Shown here: positions 1 through 9,058 of the stretch, in pieces | Layout of the letters: the number at the start of each line of letters is the position of its first letter | Position numbering within the stretch: position 1 is the first letter of the stretch | Assembly (NCBI GenBank): GCA_026196615.1 | Contig: JAPHSW010000063.1 | Coordinates: 1 to 46,248 of the forward strand | Length of the DNA: 46,248 bases | Reading direction: 5' to 3' | DNA from: Gammaproteobacteria bacterium | GTDB taxonomy: Bacteria > Pseudomonadota > Gammaproteobacteria > GRL18 | The notes under the pieces: generated by a model | Seen by the model: the letters and a program-made list of their open reading frames with translations, nothing else | Told to the model about the DNA's origin: nothing | The model's database searches: none | Program-made: the position numbers and the translations under genes

Positions 1-476
1 ATCAACACCTTACTTTTGACTTGTCTGATGAAGAGCTGGCTGTACCAGTCATGAACATTCGTGAGATCATTCGTTATGGCAAACTTACTAAAATGCCTAT
101 GGTACCCAACTTTATTGAAGGTGTTATTAATTTACGAGGCAATGTGGTTCCTGTTATAAACCTGGCATCTAAATTTGCTTTGGAAACAAAAAGCAATGAT
201 AAACGTACTTGCATCATTATTATGGAAGTCGATATCAACGATGAATCCGTTGTCATGGGAATTGTAGTCGATAAAGTTTTGCAGGTTATTGAAATACCTG
301 ATGATGATATAGAACCAACTCCTACTCTTGGAGCTAAAATACAAACCAATTTCATCAAAGGAATGGCTAAAAAAGACGATGGGTTTACCATCATTCTGGA
401 TATTAGTCAGGTACTTTCTGCAGAAGAAGTCGCCATTGTCAGTGATATGCATAAAAGTTCAGATTCAGAAAACTGA
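1..476 (+). CDS. cheW: CheW-type chemotaxis coupling protein, 5' end outside window
   Basis: The frame is open from the first bases of the window and reads QHLTFDLSDEELAVPV, the usual start of a CheW fold, so the gene begins upstream and the internal TTG at 21 is not its start. The conserved stretch MPMVPNFIEGVINLRGNVVP is the CheW/CheA-P5 signature. The protein is an SH3-like adaptor that links the receptor tip to CheA in the cytoplasm. It is the first visible gene of a co-directional operon and lies 35 bp before the STAS gene. The family call is firm; only the N-terminus is missing. Confidence 0.93.
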   Translation, partial: QHLTFDLSDEELAVPVMNIREIIRYGKLTKMPMVPNFIEGVINLRGNVVPVINLASKFALETKSNDKRTCIIIMEVDINDESVVMGIVVDKVLQVIEIPDDDIEPTPTLGAKIQTNFIKGMAKKDDGFTIILDISQVLSAEEVAIVSDMHKSSDSEN

Positions 477-511
477 TAAATAATTTATAGTTTATAGAAG
501 AGAAACATAAC

Positions 512-1018
512 TTGGTTAATTCAACAACATCTGTTTTAGAGCATATGATAGATGACTTACTAGTAGATGACTCTGAAAAAGTTGAAGACTCTTTAAACGT
601 TGATGACTCTTTAAGCGTTGATGACTCTTTAAACGTTGATGACTCTTCAAGCATTGATGACTCTCAAAAAGTTAAAGACTCTCTTAGCAACAAAGAAAAT
701 GAGGATGTTTTAATGGATGCAATCCAACTAGATGGTGAGTGTAGTATTTATGAAATCACTCAACTACATCAGAAAATTCATGATAATTGGCAGGGTAAGA
801 CTGCATTGAATCTTGACGTATCTGGTGTCACAGAAGTTGATGCTTCATTTGTGCAATTACTTGCATCTTGTAGAAAAGAAGCACAGGAAAAACATCAGCA
901 ATTCGAGCTCATCAATCCCAGTGAACCTCTTTTAAAAAGAATTACTGCCATGTTTATGGATGATTTCTTTTTTAGTGAAGAAGCTTCAGAAACAACTTCA
1001 GCAACAACAGGAGATTAA
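512..1018 (+). CDS. STAS-domain protein with repetitive acidic N-terminus
   Basis: A 168-aa protein. The C-terminal part (about residues 70-155) is a STAS fold. LNLDVSGVTEVDASFVQLL matches the anti-sigma-factor-antagonist/MlaB-type core, and the Ser after DA lies at the usual phosphorylation site. Residues about 20-60 are a tandem DSLxVD-type acidic repeat, probably disordered. I chose TTG 512 because AGAAGAG lies 9 bp upstream; ATG 545 and ATG 713 (start of the STAS domain) are alternatives. It sits between cheW and cheA and ends 2 bp before cheA, so it is probably a chemosensory signalling partner. Its ligand or kinase is unknown. Confidence 0.85.
   Translation: MVNSTTSVLEHMIDDLLVDDSEKVEDSLNVDDSLSVDDSLNVDDSSSIDDSQKVKDSLSNKENEDVLMDAIQLDGECSIYEITQLHQKIHDNWQGKTALNLDVSGVTEVDASFVQLLASCRKEAQEKHQQFELINPSEPLLKRITAMFMDDFFFSEEASETTSATTGD
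554..691 (+). repeat. 18-bp in-frame tandem repeat (about 7 units)
   Basis: Seven consecutive 18-bp units, each beginning GACTCT, run from 569 to about 691, with a weaker, shorter unit at 554-568. The consensus GACTCTTTAARCGTTGAT encodes DSLxVD. The unit length is a multiple of three, so copy-number change keeps the frame. Units 2 and 4 are identical and unit 3 differs from them by one base, which suggests recent slippage or unequal crossover. Confidence 0.9.
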
Positions 1019-1020
1019 AT

Positions 1021-3282
1021 ATGGAAATTGATGAGAATTTACAAATTTTTATTTCTGAAGGTGAAGAACTTCTTCAGGAAATGGAAGAATCATTATTAGA
1101 ATTAGAAGAATCTGATAATGGAGATGAAGTCCTTAATAAAATATTCCGTGCTGCTCATACAATTAAAGGTTCTGCTGGCTTATTTGGTTTAGATTACATT
1201 ATTCACTTCACTCATGTTGTAGAAAATGTTTTAGACGACATGCGTAATTGTCTTATTCCTGTTTCTTCTGAATTAATAACCGTATTAATGCGTTCTCGTG
1301 ATTATATTATTACATTACTGGATGGTATTGCTGATGATTTTGAAGGAGATAAAACAGAAGAGCAAGAATTACTGAACCTGCTTAATGCATTTAAGTCAGG
1401 TAATGATAATCTCCCTGAATATGAAACAAAAGATGAATCAAATACCAATACAGATTCAGACAATGGTGGTGAACATGCACAAACCGATCACTACCACATT
1501 TCCTTACGCTTAGGACCAGATACATTCCGCATGGGTTTTGATCCAGCTTCTATGTTCCGTCAACTAGGGGACTTGGGTGAAGTTAAAGAAGCCATTTTTA
1601 TGTCTCAAACACTTCCTTCTTTAGATGAAATTGATCCTGAAGGTTGTTATTTAGGATGGGAAATTGCTTTAGTAAGTCAAGCAAAAAAAGAAGATATTAG
1701 TGAAATATTTCAGTTTCTTGATGGTTGTCAACTCACAATTCTTGCCCCTCAAAGTCACTTCTCTGAGTACAAACACCTGATAGAGCAATTACCTGAAGAA
1801 GAAATGGCTTTGGGACAAATTCTTTTAGAAACAGGTAGTCTGACACAAAATGAATTGCAAAGTATTTTAAATCAACAACAGGAAAAAGAAGCATCAGGGG
1901 AAGCGCCTTCAAAACATTTGACAGGAGACTTATTAGTCGAAAATCAGATGGTTCAAAAAGAAGTTGTTGAAGAAGCTCTAAATAAACAAAATAAAGTACG
2001 TGAACAAAAGCAAAAAGCACTGACCTTTGTAAAAGTAGATTCATCAAAACTGGATAAATTAATCAATCTAGTCGGTGAGCTCGTTATTAATGGTGCAAAA
2101 CTTAATCAAATCACAGAAGACGTGGTTAAAACGACAGTTAACGAAGAACTAGAAGAAACAATGGAAGGTTTAACCATGTCTTTAGAGGAGTTGAGAGAAA
2201 TTGCTCTGGGACTCAGAATGGTTCCTATCGGCACCACTTTTAACCGCTTCCATCGAGTTGTTCGTGATACCTCAAAAGATCTTGAAAAAGAAATAAAATT
2301 AGAAATTTATGGTGCTGAAACAGAGCTTGATAAAACAGTCATCGAAAAAATTGGTGATCCATTAATGCACCTTATCCGTAATTCGCTGGATCATGGTATA
2401 GAAATGCCAAATGAACGCCAACATGTTGGCAAACCCATTGAAGGCATTATTACCCTAAAAGCTCAACATGAAGCAGGATATATTACTATCCAAATTATTG
2501 ATGATGGCAGAGGACTCGACCCTGAAGTTTTACGTGCTAAAGCAATAGAAAAAGGTATTATTGATGAGAATAAAATACTCACCAATCACGAATGTTATAA
2601 TCTGATTTTTGCAGCAGGTTTTTCTACTGCAGAACAAATCAGTAACATTTCCGGCCGTGGTGTGGGTATGGATGTTGTACGACGTAATATCGAATCACTC
2701 AGAGGAAGTGTTTATATTGATTCTGAGCTTGGCGTGGGTACAACGATCACTATTCAATTGCCATTGACACTGGCAATAATAGATGGTTTTAATGTCAGTA
2801 TAGATAGCGAATCTTATATTTTTCCTCTGGATATGATCCATGAGTGTCTTACTCTAACACCCAGTCAAATAAAAGAAGCTGCCGTACAAAATTATATTAC
2901 TTTAAGAGAAGATGTCTTACCAATTGTTCACTTAAAAGAATATTTTGATACGGATCATGTTACTGACAACTTTAACAAAACCTATATGACACATCATGGA
3001 AGAGAACGACACAATATCGTAGTTGTTGAATTTGCAAATCAAAAAGTAGGCTTGATTGTGGATGAACTACTAGGTGAAGTTCAGGCTGTCATTAAACCAT
3101 TGGGTCGTGTTTTTAAAGGACTATCCGGTTTCGCAGGATTTACAATCCTGGGCAGCGGTATGGTCGCTTTAGTTCTAGATATCCCTAGCTTGATTAAACA
3201 AGTAGTCGGTAATGAACATAAATACTTTGACTCACTCAAACAAAAATCCATTTCTCCACGTGGAAACAGGAGCATACATTAA
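1021..3282 (+). CDS. cheA: Chemotaxis histidine kinase CheA
   Basis: A 753-aa kinase that autophosphorylates on its HPt domain and passes phosphate to CheY and CheB. The HPt domain is at about residues 1-110 with His46 in AAHTIKGSAGLFG. A CheA-specific region follows (about 155-255, LRLGPDTFRMGFDP). Residues about 260-330 contain a doublet of LGQILLETGSLTQNEL type that resembles MshEN repeats. P3 dimerization follows (VDSSKLDKLINLVGELV), then the GHKL ATPase with N box (HLIRNSLDHGIE), G1 (DDGRGLD) and G2 (SGRGVGMDVV), and a C-terminal CheW-like P5. AGGAGA precedes the ATG. All catalytic motifs look intact. Confidence 0.96.
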   Translation: MEIDENLQIFISEGEELLQEMEESLLELEESDNGDEVLNKIFRAAHTIKGSAGLFGLDYIIHFTHVVENVLDDMRNCLIPVSSELITVLMRSRDYIITLLDGIADDFEGDKTEEQELLNLLNAFKSGNDNLPEYETKDESNTNTDSDNGGEHAQTDHYHISLRLGPDTFRMGFDPASMFRQLGDLGEVKEAIFMSQTLPSLDEIDPEGCYLGWEIALVSQAKKEDISEIFQFLDGCQLTILAPQSHFSEYKHLIEQLPEEEMALGQILLETGSLTQNELQSILNQQQEKEASGEAPSKHLTGDLLVENQMVQKEVVEEALNKQNKVREQKQKALTFVKVDSSKLDKLINLVGELVINGAKLNQITEDVVKTTVNEELEETMEGLTMSLEELREIALGLRMVPIGTTFNRFHRVVRDTSKDLEKEIKLEIYGAETELDKTVIEKIGDPLMHLIRNSLDHGIEMPNERQHVGKPIEGIITLKAQHEAGYITIQIIDDGRGLDPEVLRAKAIEKGIIDENKILTNHECYNLIFAAGFSTAEQISNISGRGVGMDVVRRNIESLRGSVYIDSELGVGTTITIQLPLTLAIIDGFNVSIDSESYIFPLDMIHECLTLTPSQIKEAAVQNYITLREDVLPIVHLKEYFDTDHVTDNFNKTYMTHHGRERHNIVVVEFANQKVGLIVDELLGEVQAVIKPLGRVFKGLSGFAGFTILGSGMVALVLDIPSLIKQVVGNEHKYFDSLKQKSISPRGNRSIH

Positions 3283-3312
3283 CTTGTATACAAAATTTAA
3301 CTCTGGAGAAAA

Positions 3313-4137
3313 ATGAATAAACTTGCCATATTTCAACTCAGTGATCAGGAATTTAATAAGTTACGCCAACTTATTCATAAAAAAGCTGGGATTTCAATGT
3401 CAGATGCTAAGCGTTCATTGGTGGCAGGACGTTTAAGAAAGCGGCTGGTTGCCTTAGACTTAAGCAGTTATGACGAATACATTACATTTTTAAAAAAAGA
3501 TGAACAAGCAGGTACAGGTGAAATACAACGCTTTATAGATCTGCTCACCACCAATGAGACCTGGTTTTTTCGAGAAGAACGACATTTTGAATTTTTAAAA
3601 AATCATATAAAAGCTTTACCAATATCAAAAGAAGTTAAAATTTGGAGCGCAGCCAGTTCAAGTGGTGAAGAAGCCTATAGCATAGCAATGACATTAGCTG
3701 AAGAAATGGGTTTAAGCAGTCCCTGGCAGATTTTCGGAACAGATATTTCAAGTGAGATTCTGGCAAAAGCAAAAAAGGGAGTCTATATGAAATCCAAAAT
3801 CAGAGGACTTCCTCCAACACTCAAGAAAAAGTACATGCTAAATGGCGTACGTACTTATGAAGACTATCTTGCTATTGCGCCTGAGCTAAAAAGAAAAACT
3901 CAGTTTAAACAATTTAATTTATTTGACTCCCCTCTTCCTACTGTAAAATTTGATTTTATTTTTTGTCGAAATGTGCTTATATATTTTAATCAGGAAGACA
4001 AACAAAAAGTCATTCATCGTTTAGTGAGTTGTTTAAAAACAGGTGGCTATTTTTTCCCAGGACATTCTGAGTCATTACATGGATTATATGATAAACTCAA
4101 AACTGTTGAACCATCGGTGTATCAAAAAATTAATTAA
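3313..4137 (+). CDS. cheR: Chemoreceptor glutamate methyltransferase CheR
   Basis: A 274-aa SAM-dependent enzyme that methylates receptor glutamates. It has the N-terminal helical domain and the methyltransferase domain with [17 protein letters not shown], the SAM loop [16 protein letters not shown], and [11 protein letters not shown]. It ends with [10 protein letters not shown], as usual for CheR, and has full family length. GGAG lies just upstream of the ATG, 30 bp after cheA. It works opposite CheB, the next gene, in adaptation. Confidence 0.95.
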   Translation: MNKLAIFQLSDQEFNKLRQLIHKKAGISMSDAKRSLVAGRLRKRLVALDLSSYDEYITFLKKDEQAGTGEIQRFIDLLTTNETWFFREERHFEFLKNHIKALPISKEVKIWSAASSSGEEAYSIAMTLAEEMGLSSPWQIFGTDISSEILAKAKKGVYMKSKIRGLPPTLKKKYMLNGVRTYEDYLAIAPELKRKTQFKQFNLFDSPLPTVKFDFIFCRNVLIYFNQEDKQKVIHRLVSCLKTGGYFFPGHSESLHGLYDKLKTVEPSVYQKIN

Positions 4138-4160
4138 AAAATGTACAATGGTATTTCTTA

Positions 4161-5240
4161 ATGGCAAAAATTAAAGTAATGGTAATTGATGACTCTGCAT
4201 TAGTTAGAAAGCTCATGACTGAGCTACTTAACTCTGATAGAGAAATTGAGGTCATTGCACAAGCACCTGACCCAGTTTTTGCATTAGAAAAATTAAAAAA
4301 ATTGACACCCGATGTCATTACACTAGATATTGAGATGCCAAGAATGGATGGCATTACATTTTTAGGTAAGTTGATGTCTGAAACACCAATCCCAGTGGTC
4401 ATTTGCTCTAGCTTAGCCGAAACAGGCGCTAAAACCACAATGGAAGCAATAAAAAATGGTGCAGTGGAAATTATTACCAAGCCCAAAATGGGAGTAAAAG
4501 GTTTTTTAAAAGAATCTGCCATTGAAATCATTGACGCAGTTAAAGCCGCGTCACGTTCACGAGTCCGAAAAAAAAGCAAACCGCTTGAGATTCAGAAAAA
4601 AAATACTGCAGATGTCATTATTCCGCAGAGTAATAAAGCCATGTCAGAAACCACCGAAAAAATTATTGCTATCGGTGCTTCTACTGGGGGCACTCAAGCA
4701 TTAAGAGATGTTTTATCCAGAATGCCATCTGTATCTCCTGGCGTACTTATTGTACAACATATGCCAGAAAAGTTTACTTCCGCATTTGCTCAGCATTTAA
4801 ATGAACTCAGTGAAATGGATGTGGCTGAAGCTAAAAAAGGAGATCGTTTAACACCAGGAAAAGTATTAATCGCTCCTGGCGGTCAACACATGCTACTGAA
4901 ACGTAATGGTGCCTTCTATCATGTTGATATCATTGATGGCCCTCTTGTTAGTCGTCACCGACCTTCAGTAGATGTATTGTTCCGCTCAGTTGCACGATTT
5001 GCAGGACGTAATGCCGTAGGCTGTTTAATGACTGGAATGGGAGATGATGGTGCACAAGGTTTACTGGAAATGAAAAATGCTGGTGCGCAAACTTTTGCAC
5101 AAGACGAAGCCAGTAGTGTCGTTTTTGGAATGCCTAAAGAAGCATGGAAAAAAGGAGCAACTGATACTCTGGTTTCTCTTAACACGATTCCACAAACATT
5201 ACTTAATGCCTGTGCAGGAAAACGCATAGCATCAACATGA
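4161..5240 (+). CDS. cheB: Chemotaxis response regulator/methylesterase CheB
   Basis: A 359-aa two-domain protein. The N-terminal receiver has acidic residues D10/D11 and the phospho-acceptor D56 in [13 protein letters not shown]. The C-terminal esterase has the nucleophile motif [10 protein letters not shown], then [10 protein letters not shown] and [12 protein letters not shown]. It removes methyl groups from, or deamidates, receptors when CheA phosphorylates it. No strong Shine-Dalgarno is visible before ATG 4161, 23 bp after cheR, so translation may be coupled. All active-site motifs are present. Confidence 0.95.
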   Translation: MAKIKVMVIDDSALVRKLMTELLNSDREIEVIAQAPDPVFALEKLKKLTPDVITLDIEMPRMDGITFLGKLMSETPIPVVICSSLAETGAKTTMEAIKNGAVEIITKPKMGVKGFLKESAIEIIDAVKAASRSRVRKKSKPLEIQKKNTADVIIPQSNKAMSETTEKIIAIGASTGGTQALRDVLSRMPSVSPGVLIVQHMPEKFTSAFAQHLNELSEMDVAEAKKGDRLTPGKVLIAPGGQHMLLKRNGAFYHVDIIDGPLVSRHRPSVDVLFRSVARFAGRNAVGCLMTGMGDDGAQGLLEMKNAGAQTFAQDEASSVVFGMPKEAWKKGATDTLVSLNTIPQTLLNACAGKRIAST

Positions 5241-5261
5241 CAATGACATAAGAAGGTTTAA

Positions 5262-6464
5262 ATGAAAGTAATCAGCATACTGATCATGATGATTTCTCCT
5301 ATCATTATGACATTTTTTAACTCGTCTATTGTAGATTATATTATTAATGCAATTATTCTCCTGCTCGGTGCATATCTGATCTATATCATTCGGCAAGATT
5401 CAGAAAAATCACACGACATTGAAGATGAAATTGAAGAATTTCATACTCACACTGAAGAAAAGCAAGAATCAACTCATCTTGTTCTAAATTATACTTCTAG
5501 CGCTTTGCCTGTTCATATTGAACAAATCAATACTGTAATTAATAACACAGAATCAGCAACACTTTCATTGGGTGATAATTTTTCAGCCTTATTAAACAAG
5601 ATTAATTCAAATATAAATAATTCTATAAACATTAAGTCAACATTGCTCAGCCCTGAAACAGGGCTCATTACCCGCTTAAAAGGAAATGAAACATCACTTG
5701 AAGCTCTTGAACAAGCTTGCTCCGGTCACATAGCAAAATCTAACCATTTACTTGAACAGTTTTTAGAATTTCGTAATCACAGTAAAGATATTAATGAACT
5801 GGCTGATCGTATCGGAGATATTGCTGGAACTACAAATCTATTGGCTCTCAATGCTGCAATTGAAGCAGCTCGTGCAGGTGAACACGGTCGTGGTTTTGCA
5901 GTTGTTGCAGACGAAGTAAGAAATTTATCAATGCAATCAACTGAAACTGCTGATGAAATACGAGGAAGTTTAGAAAATTTTTCTACTCTCATGGATAATT
6001 ACGAACAAAATATTTCAGGTTTTGTTTCAGCACAACAAAATATGTTTTTAGAATTCAAGAATCAAATGGAAGGTGTCACAGATGAACTCGATGATGACAT
6101 TGAAATTCTTCAAAACAGTATACAAGGTTTGGTCACTGAGACAGAATCAGTCCAGGCATCCATATCAGAGGTTATGATTTCTTTGCAATTTTCAGATACC
6201 ACTCGACAAATTTTAGAACATGTACAAGAAGATCTTAACAATATAACGAACAATATTCGCGATTTAGATATATTAATTGAATCAAACAATATTGAAGAAT
6301 CCAGGAAACTGGAGGAAAGTATAGCGAATCGCTATACTATGGATAGTGAAAGGCAAGCCTTTAAAAAAGCAACTGGCCAAATAAAAAATACTTCAAATGG
6401 GCCCGTAGAAACAGCGACTGACAAGAATAAAAAAGAGGAAGATGATGGTATCACTTTCTTATAG
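5262..6464 (+). CDS. Methyl-accepting chemotaxis protein with minimal periplasmic part
   Basis: A 400-aa receptor. Two hydrophobic segments at about residues 1-18 and 24-44 are separated by only a few polar residues (NSSIVDY), so there is essentially no periplasmic ligand domain and no clear HAMP. The long cytoplasmic coiled coil contains the invariant hairpin tip [24 protein letters not shown] lies before the ATG. It sits within the che operon, so it is probably the dedicated receptor of this array. It may sense an intracellular or membrane state, or a signal from a partner such as the STAS protein; that role is inference. Confidence 0.93.
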   Translation: MKVISILIMMISPIIMTFFNSSIVDYIINAIILLLGAYLIYIIRQDSEKSHDIEDEIEEFHTHTEEKQESTHLVLNYTSSALPVHIEQINTVINNTESATLSLGDNFSALLNKINSNINNSINIKSTLLSPETGLITRLKGNETSLEALEQACSGHIAKSNHLLEQFLEFRNHSKDINELADRIGDIAGTTNLLALNAAIEAARAGEHGRGFAVVADEVRNLSMQSTETADEIRGSLENFSTLMDNYEQNISGFVSAQQNMFLEFKNQMEGVTDELDDDIEILQNSIQGLVTETESVQASISEVMISLQFSDTTRQILEHVQEDLNNITNNIRDLDILIESNNIEESRKLEESIANRYTMDSERQAFKKATGQIKNTSNGPVETATDKNKKEEDDGITFL

Positions 6465-6566
6465 TTTTACTTACATAAAAATAAAATATTGGTTATAAAG
6501 CAGAGTTTTTAAAAACCAGAATGCTTAAAACTCAAAGCTTTTAGAACCCCAATTAAGGAGCTTTAA

Positions 6567-6929
6567 ATGGGAAAAAAAATACTTTTTGTTGATGATTCAG
6601 CTTCCATGCGTCAGGTGGTTGGCATTGCCTTAAAGAATGCGGGCTATGATGTTACAACTGCTGTTGATGGACAAGATGGAGTCAGTAAACTTGGAGATCG
6701 TTTTGCTGCCATAGTCAGTGATTTGAATATGCCAAACATGAATGGCATTGAAATGATTAAGGCAATAAAACAAGATGCGAATAATAAGTTTGCGCCAATC
6801 ATTATGCTTACAACAGAATCTTCTGATGAAATGAAAAAACAAGGTCAGGCTGCAGGAGCAAAAGTTTGGATTGTTAAGCCTTTCAAACCTGATCAATTAA
6901 TCGGCGTGCTAAAGAAGCTTTTAGGCTGA
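6567..6929 (+). CDS. cheY: Single-domain response regulator CheY
   Basis: A 120-aa stand-alone receiver with the acidic pair D9/D10 (FVDDSASMRQ), phospho-acceptor D52 in IVSDLNMPNMNG, the conserved Thr in MLTTESS and Lys in WIVKPFKPDQL. No output domain is present. AAGGAG is 6 bp before the ATG, the strongest ribosome site of the operon. A 102-bp gap follows the receptor gene, so an internal promoter or processing site is possible. The output (flagellar or otherwise) is not encoded in the window. Confidence 0.95.
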   Translation: MGKKILFVDDSASMRQVVGIALKNAGYDVTTAVDGQDGVSKLGDRFAAIVSDLNMPNMNGIEMIKAIKQDANNKFAPIIMLTTESSDEMKKQGQAAGAKVWIVKPFKPDQLIGVLKKLLG

Positions 6930-6943
6930 TGAGTTAATAAAGT

Positions 6944-7567
6944 ATGGCAAGAATATCAGATGTTACAATCAAGGATGAACAACTTTATTGGGATCACAGG
7001 TTCCAAAGGCATACTATTAAACTTTTGCCTGGTGATTTTGATGTTATCAATGGCGAAGAAATGTTAGTGACCGTTCTTGGTTCATGTATTGCTGCGTGTA
7101 TCCGTGACACCCAGAGTGGTATCGGTGGCATGAATCATTTTCTATTACCTTCAGAAAATAAAAATGGTCAACCAAAAAATTGGCATGATTATGATTCAGA
7201 AGCAACTCGCTACGGTGATCTTGCTATGGAACAACTGATTAATAATATCATTGGTATGGGAGGTAAAAGAGAAAATCTTGAAGCCAAAATTTTTGGTGGC
7301 GCAAGAATGTTTAAAACTACGTTTTCAGATATTGGCGGTCAGAATATCGCTTTTGTCAAAGAGTATTTAAAAACCGAAAAAATCAGAATTACCAAAAATG
7401 ATACCGCAGGAACCAACGCACGAAAAGTCTATTATATTCCTTCAACCGGTGAGGTTTTTCTCAAGCGAATCACTCGAACCAATAATAATACGATTGAATT
7501 GCGTGAAAGAGAATATATGGATGAAGCCAATCATGCAAGAACAACAGCTGATATCAGTTTCTTTTAG
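6944..7567 (+). CDS. cheD: Chemoreceptor glutamine deamidase CheD
   Basis: A 207-aa protein with the CheD catalytic core VTVLGSCIAACIRD (nucleophile Cys in GSC) and the following GIGGMNHFLLP with the partner His. It deamidates receptor glutamines and in some species exchanges with CheC; no cheC is seen here. It starts 14 bp after cheY with a weak ribosome site and is the last gene of the operon. No clear rho-independent terminator follows in the 159 bp before the next, convergent gene. Confidence 0.94.
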   Translation: MARISDVTIKDEQLYWDHRFQRHTIKLLPGDFDVINGEEMLVTVLGSCIAACIRDTQSGIGGMNHFLLPSENKNGQPKNWHDYDSEATRYGDLAMEQLINNIIGMGGKRENLEAKIFGGARMFKTTFSDIGGQNIAFVKEYLKTEKIRITKNDTAGTNARKVYYIPSTGEVFLKRITRTNNNTIELREREYMDEANHARTTADISFF

Positions 7568-7726
7568 CCCCACATTCCCCTTTTAGATTAATAATCATTT
7601 AAACACCTTTTCCTCAAGAACACGTACGTTGCTGAATATAATGTAAGTAGTACAAATATATTAAGCCAAGTGTTATATTTCTTGAGGTCAACAAATTTAC
7701 AGCGACTATAAATCAATTTCATGTTA

Positions 7727-7939
7727 CTAGTTAAAAAATACTCTTCGTAACTTATCTTCTAATGCTCCCATTTCATTTGGAACTTGCCGAGTAGTCATAA
7801 TCAATGTTCTCTCCATGGGATCAGTAACAACCCAACCTGATTCTCCAAGACTCATATTTAGTCCAAGTTTTTGAGTAATACCGGAAAGAATCACATGCTG
7901 TTCAATAAAGCTATTTTCAATACTATTTAGATTTTTCAT
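7727..7939 (-). CDS. Small hypothetical protein (70 aa), divergent to the WYL regulator
   Basis: A 70-aa soluble protein beginning MKNLNSIENSFIEQHVIL with no signal peptide or membrane segment. I do not recognise a family. GGGA lies about 8 bp before the ATG. Support for it being a real gene comes from upstream: a consensus-like promoter (TTGACA, 17-bp spacer, TAAAGT) points at it and is overlaid by two matching palindromes. It is divergent to the WYL-family regulator, so it is a likely target of that regulator. Confidence 0.55.
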   Translation of the reverse strand: MKNLNSIENSFIEQHVILSGITQKLGLNMSLGESGWVVTDPMERTLIMTTRQVPNEMGALEDKLRRVFFN

Positions 7940-8015
7940 AACAAATGTCCCATTGGTTTCTAGTTTATATAGTTCACGCTGAATAATGATTTTAAAAATA
8001 TCCCTTAACTACTAT

Positions 8016-8030
8016 TAATCATTATGATTA
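8016..8030. promoter_or_regulatory. Operator-like palindrome 1
   Basis: TAATCATTATGATTA is a perfect 7-1-7 inverted repeat. It shares the core ATCATWATGAT with the palindrome centred 25 bp away at 8048. It lies just downstream of the -10 hexamer of the leftward promoter, over the likely transcription start of the 70-aa ORF. I infer a repressor site, probably for the adjacent WYL dimer. Confidence 0.6.
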
Positions 8031-8032
8031 TA

Positions 8033-8061
8033 ACTTTACATCATCATAATGATGATGTCAA
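8033..8061 (-). promoter_or_regulatory. Leftward promoter of the 70-aa ORF, with an operator in its spacer
   Basis: On the minus strand TTGACA (8061-8056) and TAAAGT (8038-8033) are separated by exactly 17 bp. That spacer is almost entirely the second palindrome. The -35 is a perfect sigma70 consensus and the -10 matches at four of six positions. A regulator bound to the palindrome would sit between the hexamers. Confidence 0.6.
8038..8058. promoter_or_regulatory. Operator-like palindrome 2
   Basis: A perfect 10-1-10 inverted repeat with arms ACATCATCAT and ATGATGATGT. It holds the same ATCATWATGAT core as the palindrome at 8016-8030. It fills the spacer of the leftward promoter and ends 12 bp upstream of the -35 of the rightward promoter, so it could control both directions. 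Confidence 0.65.
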
Positions 8062-8070
8062 CAAATCATA

Positions 8071-8099
8071 TTGAATTAAACAGTTTTTTTAAGTATCAT
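8071..8099 (+). promoter_or_regulatory. Rightward promoter of the WYL regulator gene
   Basis: TTGAAT (8071-8076), a 17-bp spacer and TATCAT (8094-8099) form a plausible sigma70 promoter about 50 bp before the regulator's ATG. Its position right next to palindrome 2 suggests autoregulation. Confidence 0.5.
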
Positions 8100-8148
8100 T
8101 CATACAAGCCTTCATTTTAAAAACAAAATTAAAAAGACAAAATCATCA

Positions 8149-9054
8149 ATGGAACCCAAACAACGCTTCAAAGCTCTTTCTGAACTCAATCAAACCCAAA
8201 AAGAGCGCTTATCGTATATCGATTTCAGACTCATGTTTTTAGGAGTAATGCAAAGGACAGATTTAATTCAACGTTTTGGCATGAAGGAAGCGGCAGCAAC
8301 ACGAGATATTGCCCTTTATAGAAAAATAGCTGATAGCAATATCAGTTATGATACAAAAAAACGCTCTTATTTTTTTAATCCCTCTTTTACACCTTTATTT
8401 GACTACACACCTGAACGAGCTTTAGCAGCCCTTTCCAATGGCTTTGGTGATGATTACATTGGGATTCATTCCAAAGCATTAATCCCATGTGAAACACCAG
8501 CACAGCTCAATAGGACACAACTACAAGTATTATCTGTTTTGACTCGCTCCATATTTCAGCAGCAGGTTGTAAAGATAAAGTACTACTCACTCACCAGTGG
8601 CGGTTCAAGCAGAGAAATTATCCCTTTTGCTCTAGTTGATAATGGTCTACGTTGGCATATTAGAGCTTATGACCGAAAACAATCTCGTTTTACAGATTTT
8701 GTTGTTAACCGTATTGAAAATCCCAGGGTAATTAATTCAACTATTGAAGAACATGAAAAAAGAGAATCAGACAACCAATGGAATCGAATTGTAGAATTAG
8801 AAATTGTTCCCCACCCTTCTTTAAAATATCCTGAAACCATAGCAATGGACTATTGTATGAGCGACTCAAAAAAGAATAAGCAATTGAATATTAGTGTAAG
8901 AGCTGCGGTGGCTGGTTATTTATTGAGACGCTGGAACATAGATTGTTCAAAACAACACTCTCTCAATTGTGATGAATACCATCTGTGGTTAAAAAATCAT
9001 CAAACACTATACGGTGTTGATAATTTAGTTATTGCACCAGGATATGAACTTTAA
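8149..9054 (+). CDS. WYL-domain transcriptional regulator, BrxR/CapW-like
   Basis: A 301-aa protein with an N-terminal winged helix (RLSYIDFRLMFLGVMQRTDL...FGMKEAAATRDIALY), a linker, and a WYL domain at about residues 135-205 (VVKIKYYSLTSGGSSREIIP, LRWHIRAYDRKQSRFTDFVV). A C-terminal extension at about 220-300 resembles WCX. The FG-x5-A-x-x-D-I-x-x-Y pattern and the YDTKKRSYFF strand are those of BrxR/CapW regulators, which bind inverted repeats and control phage-defence loci. It overlaps or abuts the macro-like gene, giving a two-gene transcript. The regulated signal is unknown. Confidence is high for WYL and moderate for the defence-type subfamily. Confidence 0.88.
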   Translation: MEPKQRFKALSELNQTQKERLSYIDFRLMFLGVMQRTDLIQRFGMKEAAATRDIALYRKIADSNISYDTKKRSYFFNPSFTPLFDYTPERALAALSNGFGDDYIGIHSKALIPCETPAQLNRTQLQVLSVLTRSIFQQQVVKIKYYSLTSGGSSREIIPFALVDNGLRWHIRAYDRKQSRFTDFVVNRIENPRVINSTIEEHEKRESDNQWNRIVELEIVPHPSLKYPETIAMDYCMSDSKKNKQLNISVRAAVAGYLLRRWNIDCSKQHSLNCDEYHLWLKNHQTLYGVDNLVIAPGYEL

Positions 9055-9058
9055 GGTA

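Noticed and set aside
569..691. CRISPR-like or intergenic tandem repeat
   Set aside because: The 18-bp units are contiguous with no spacers and are in frame within a coding sequence.
7568..7726. Rho-independent terminator after cheD
   Set aside because: I looked for a GC-rich stem with a T run on both strands and saw none.
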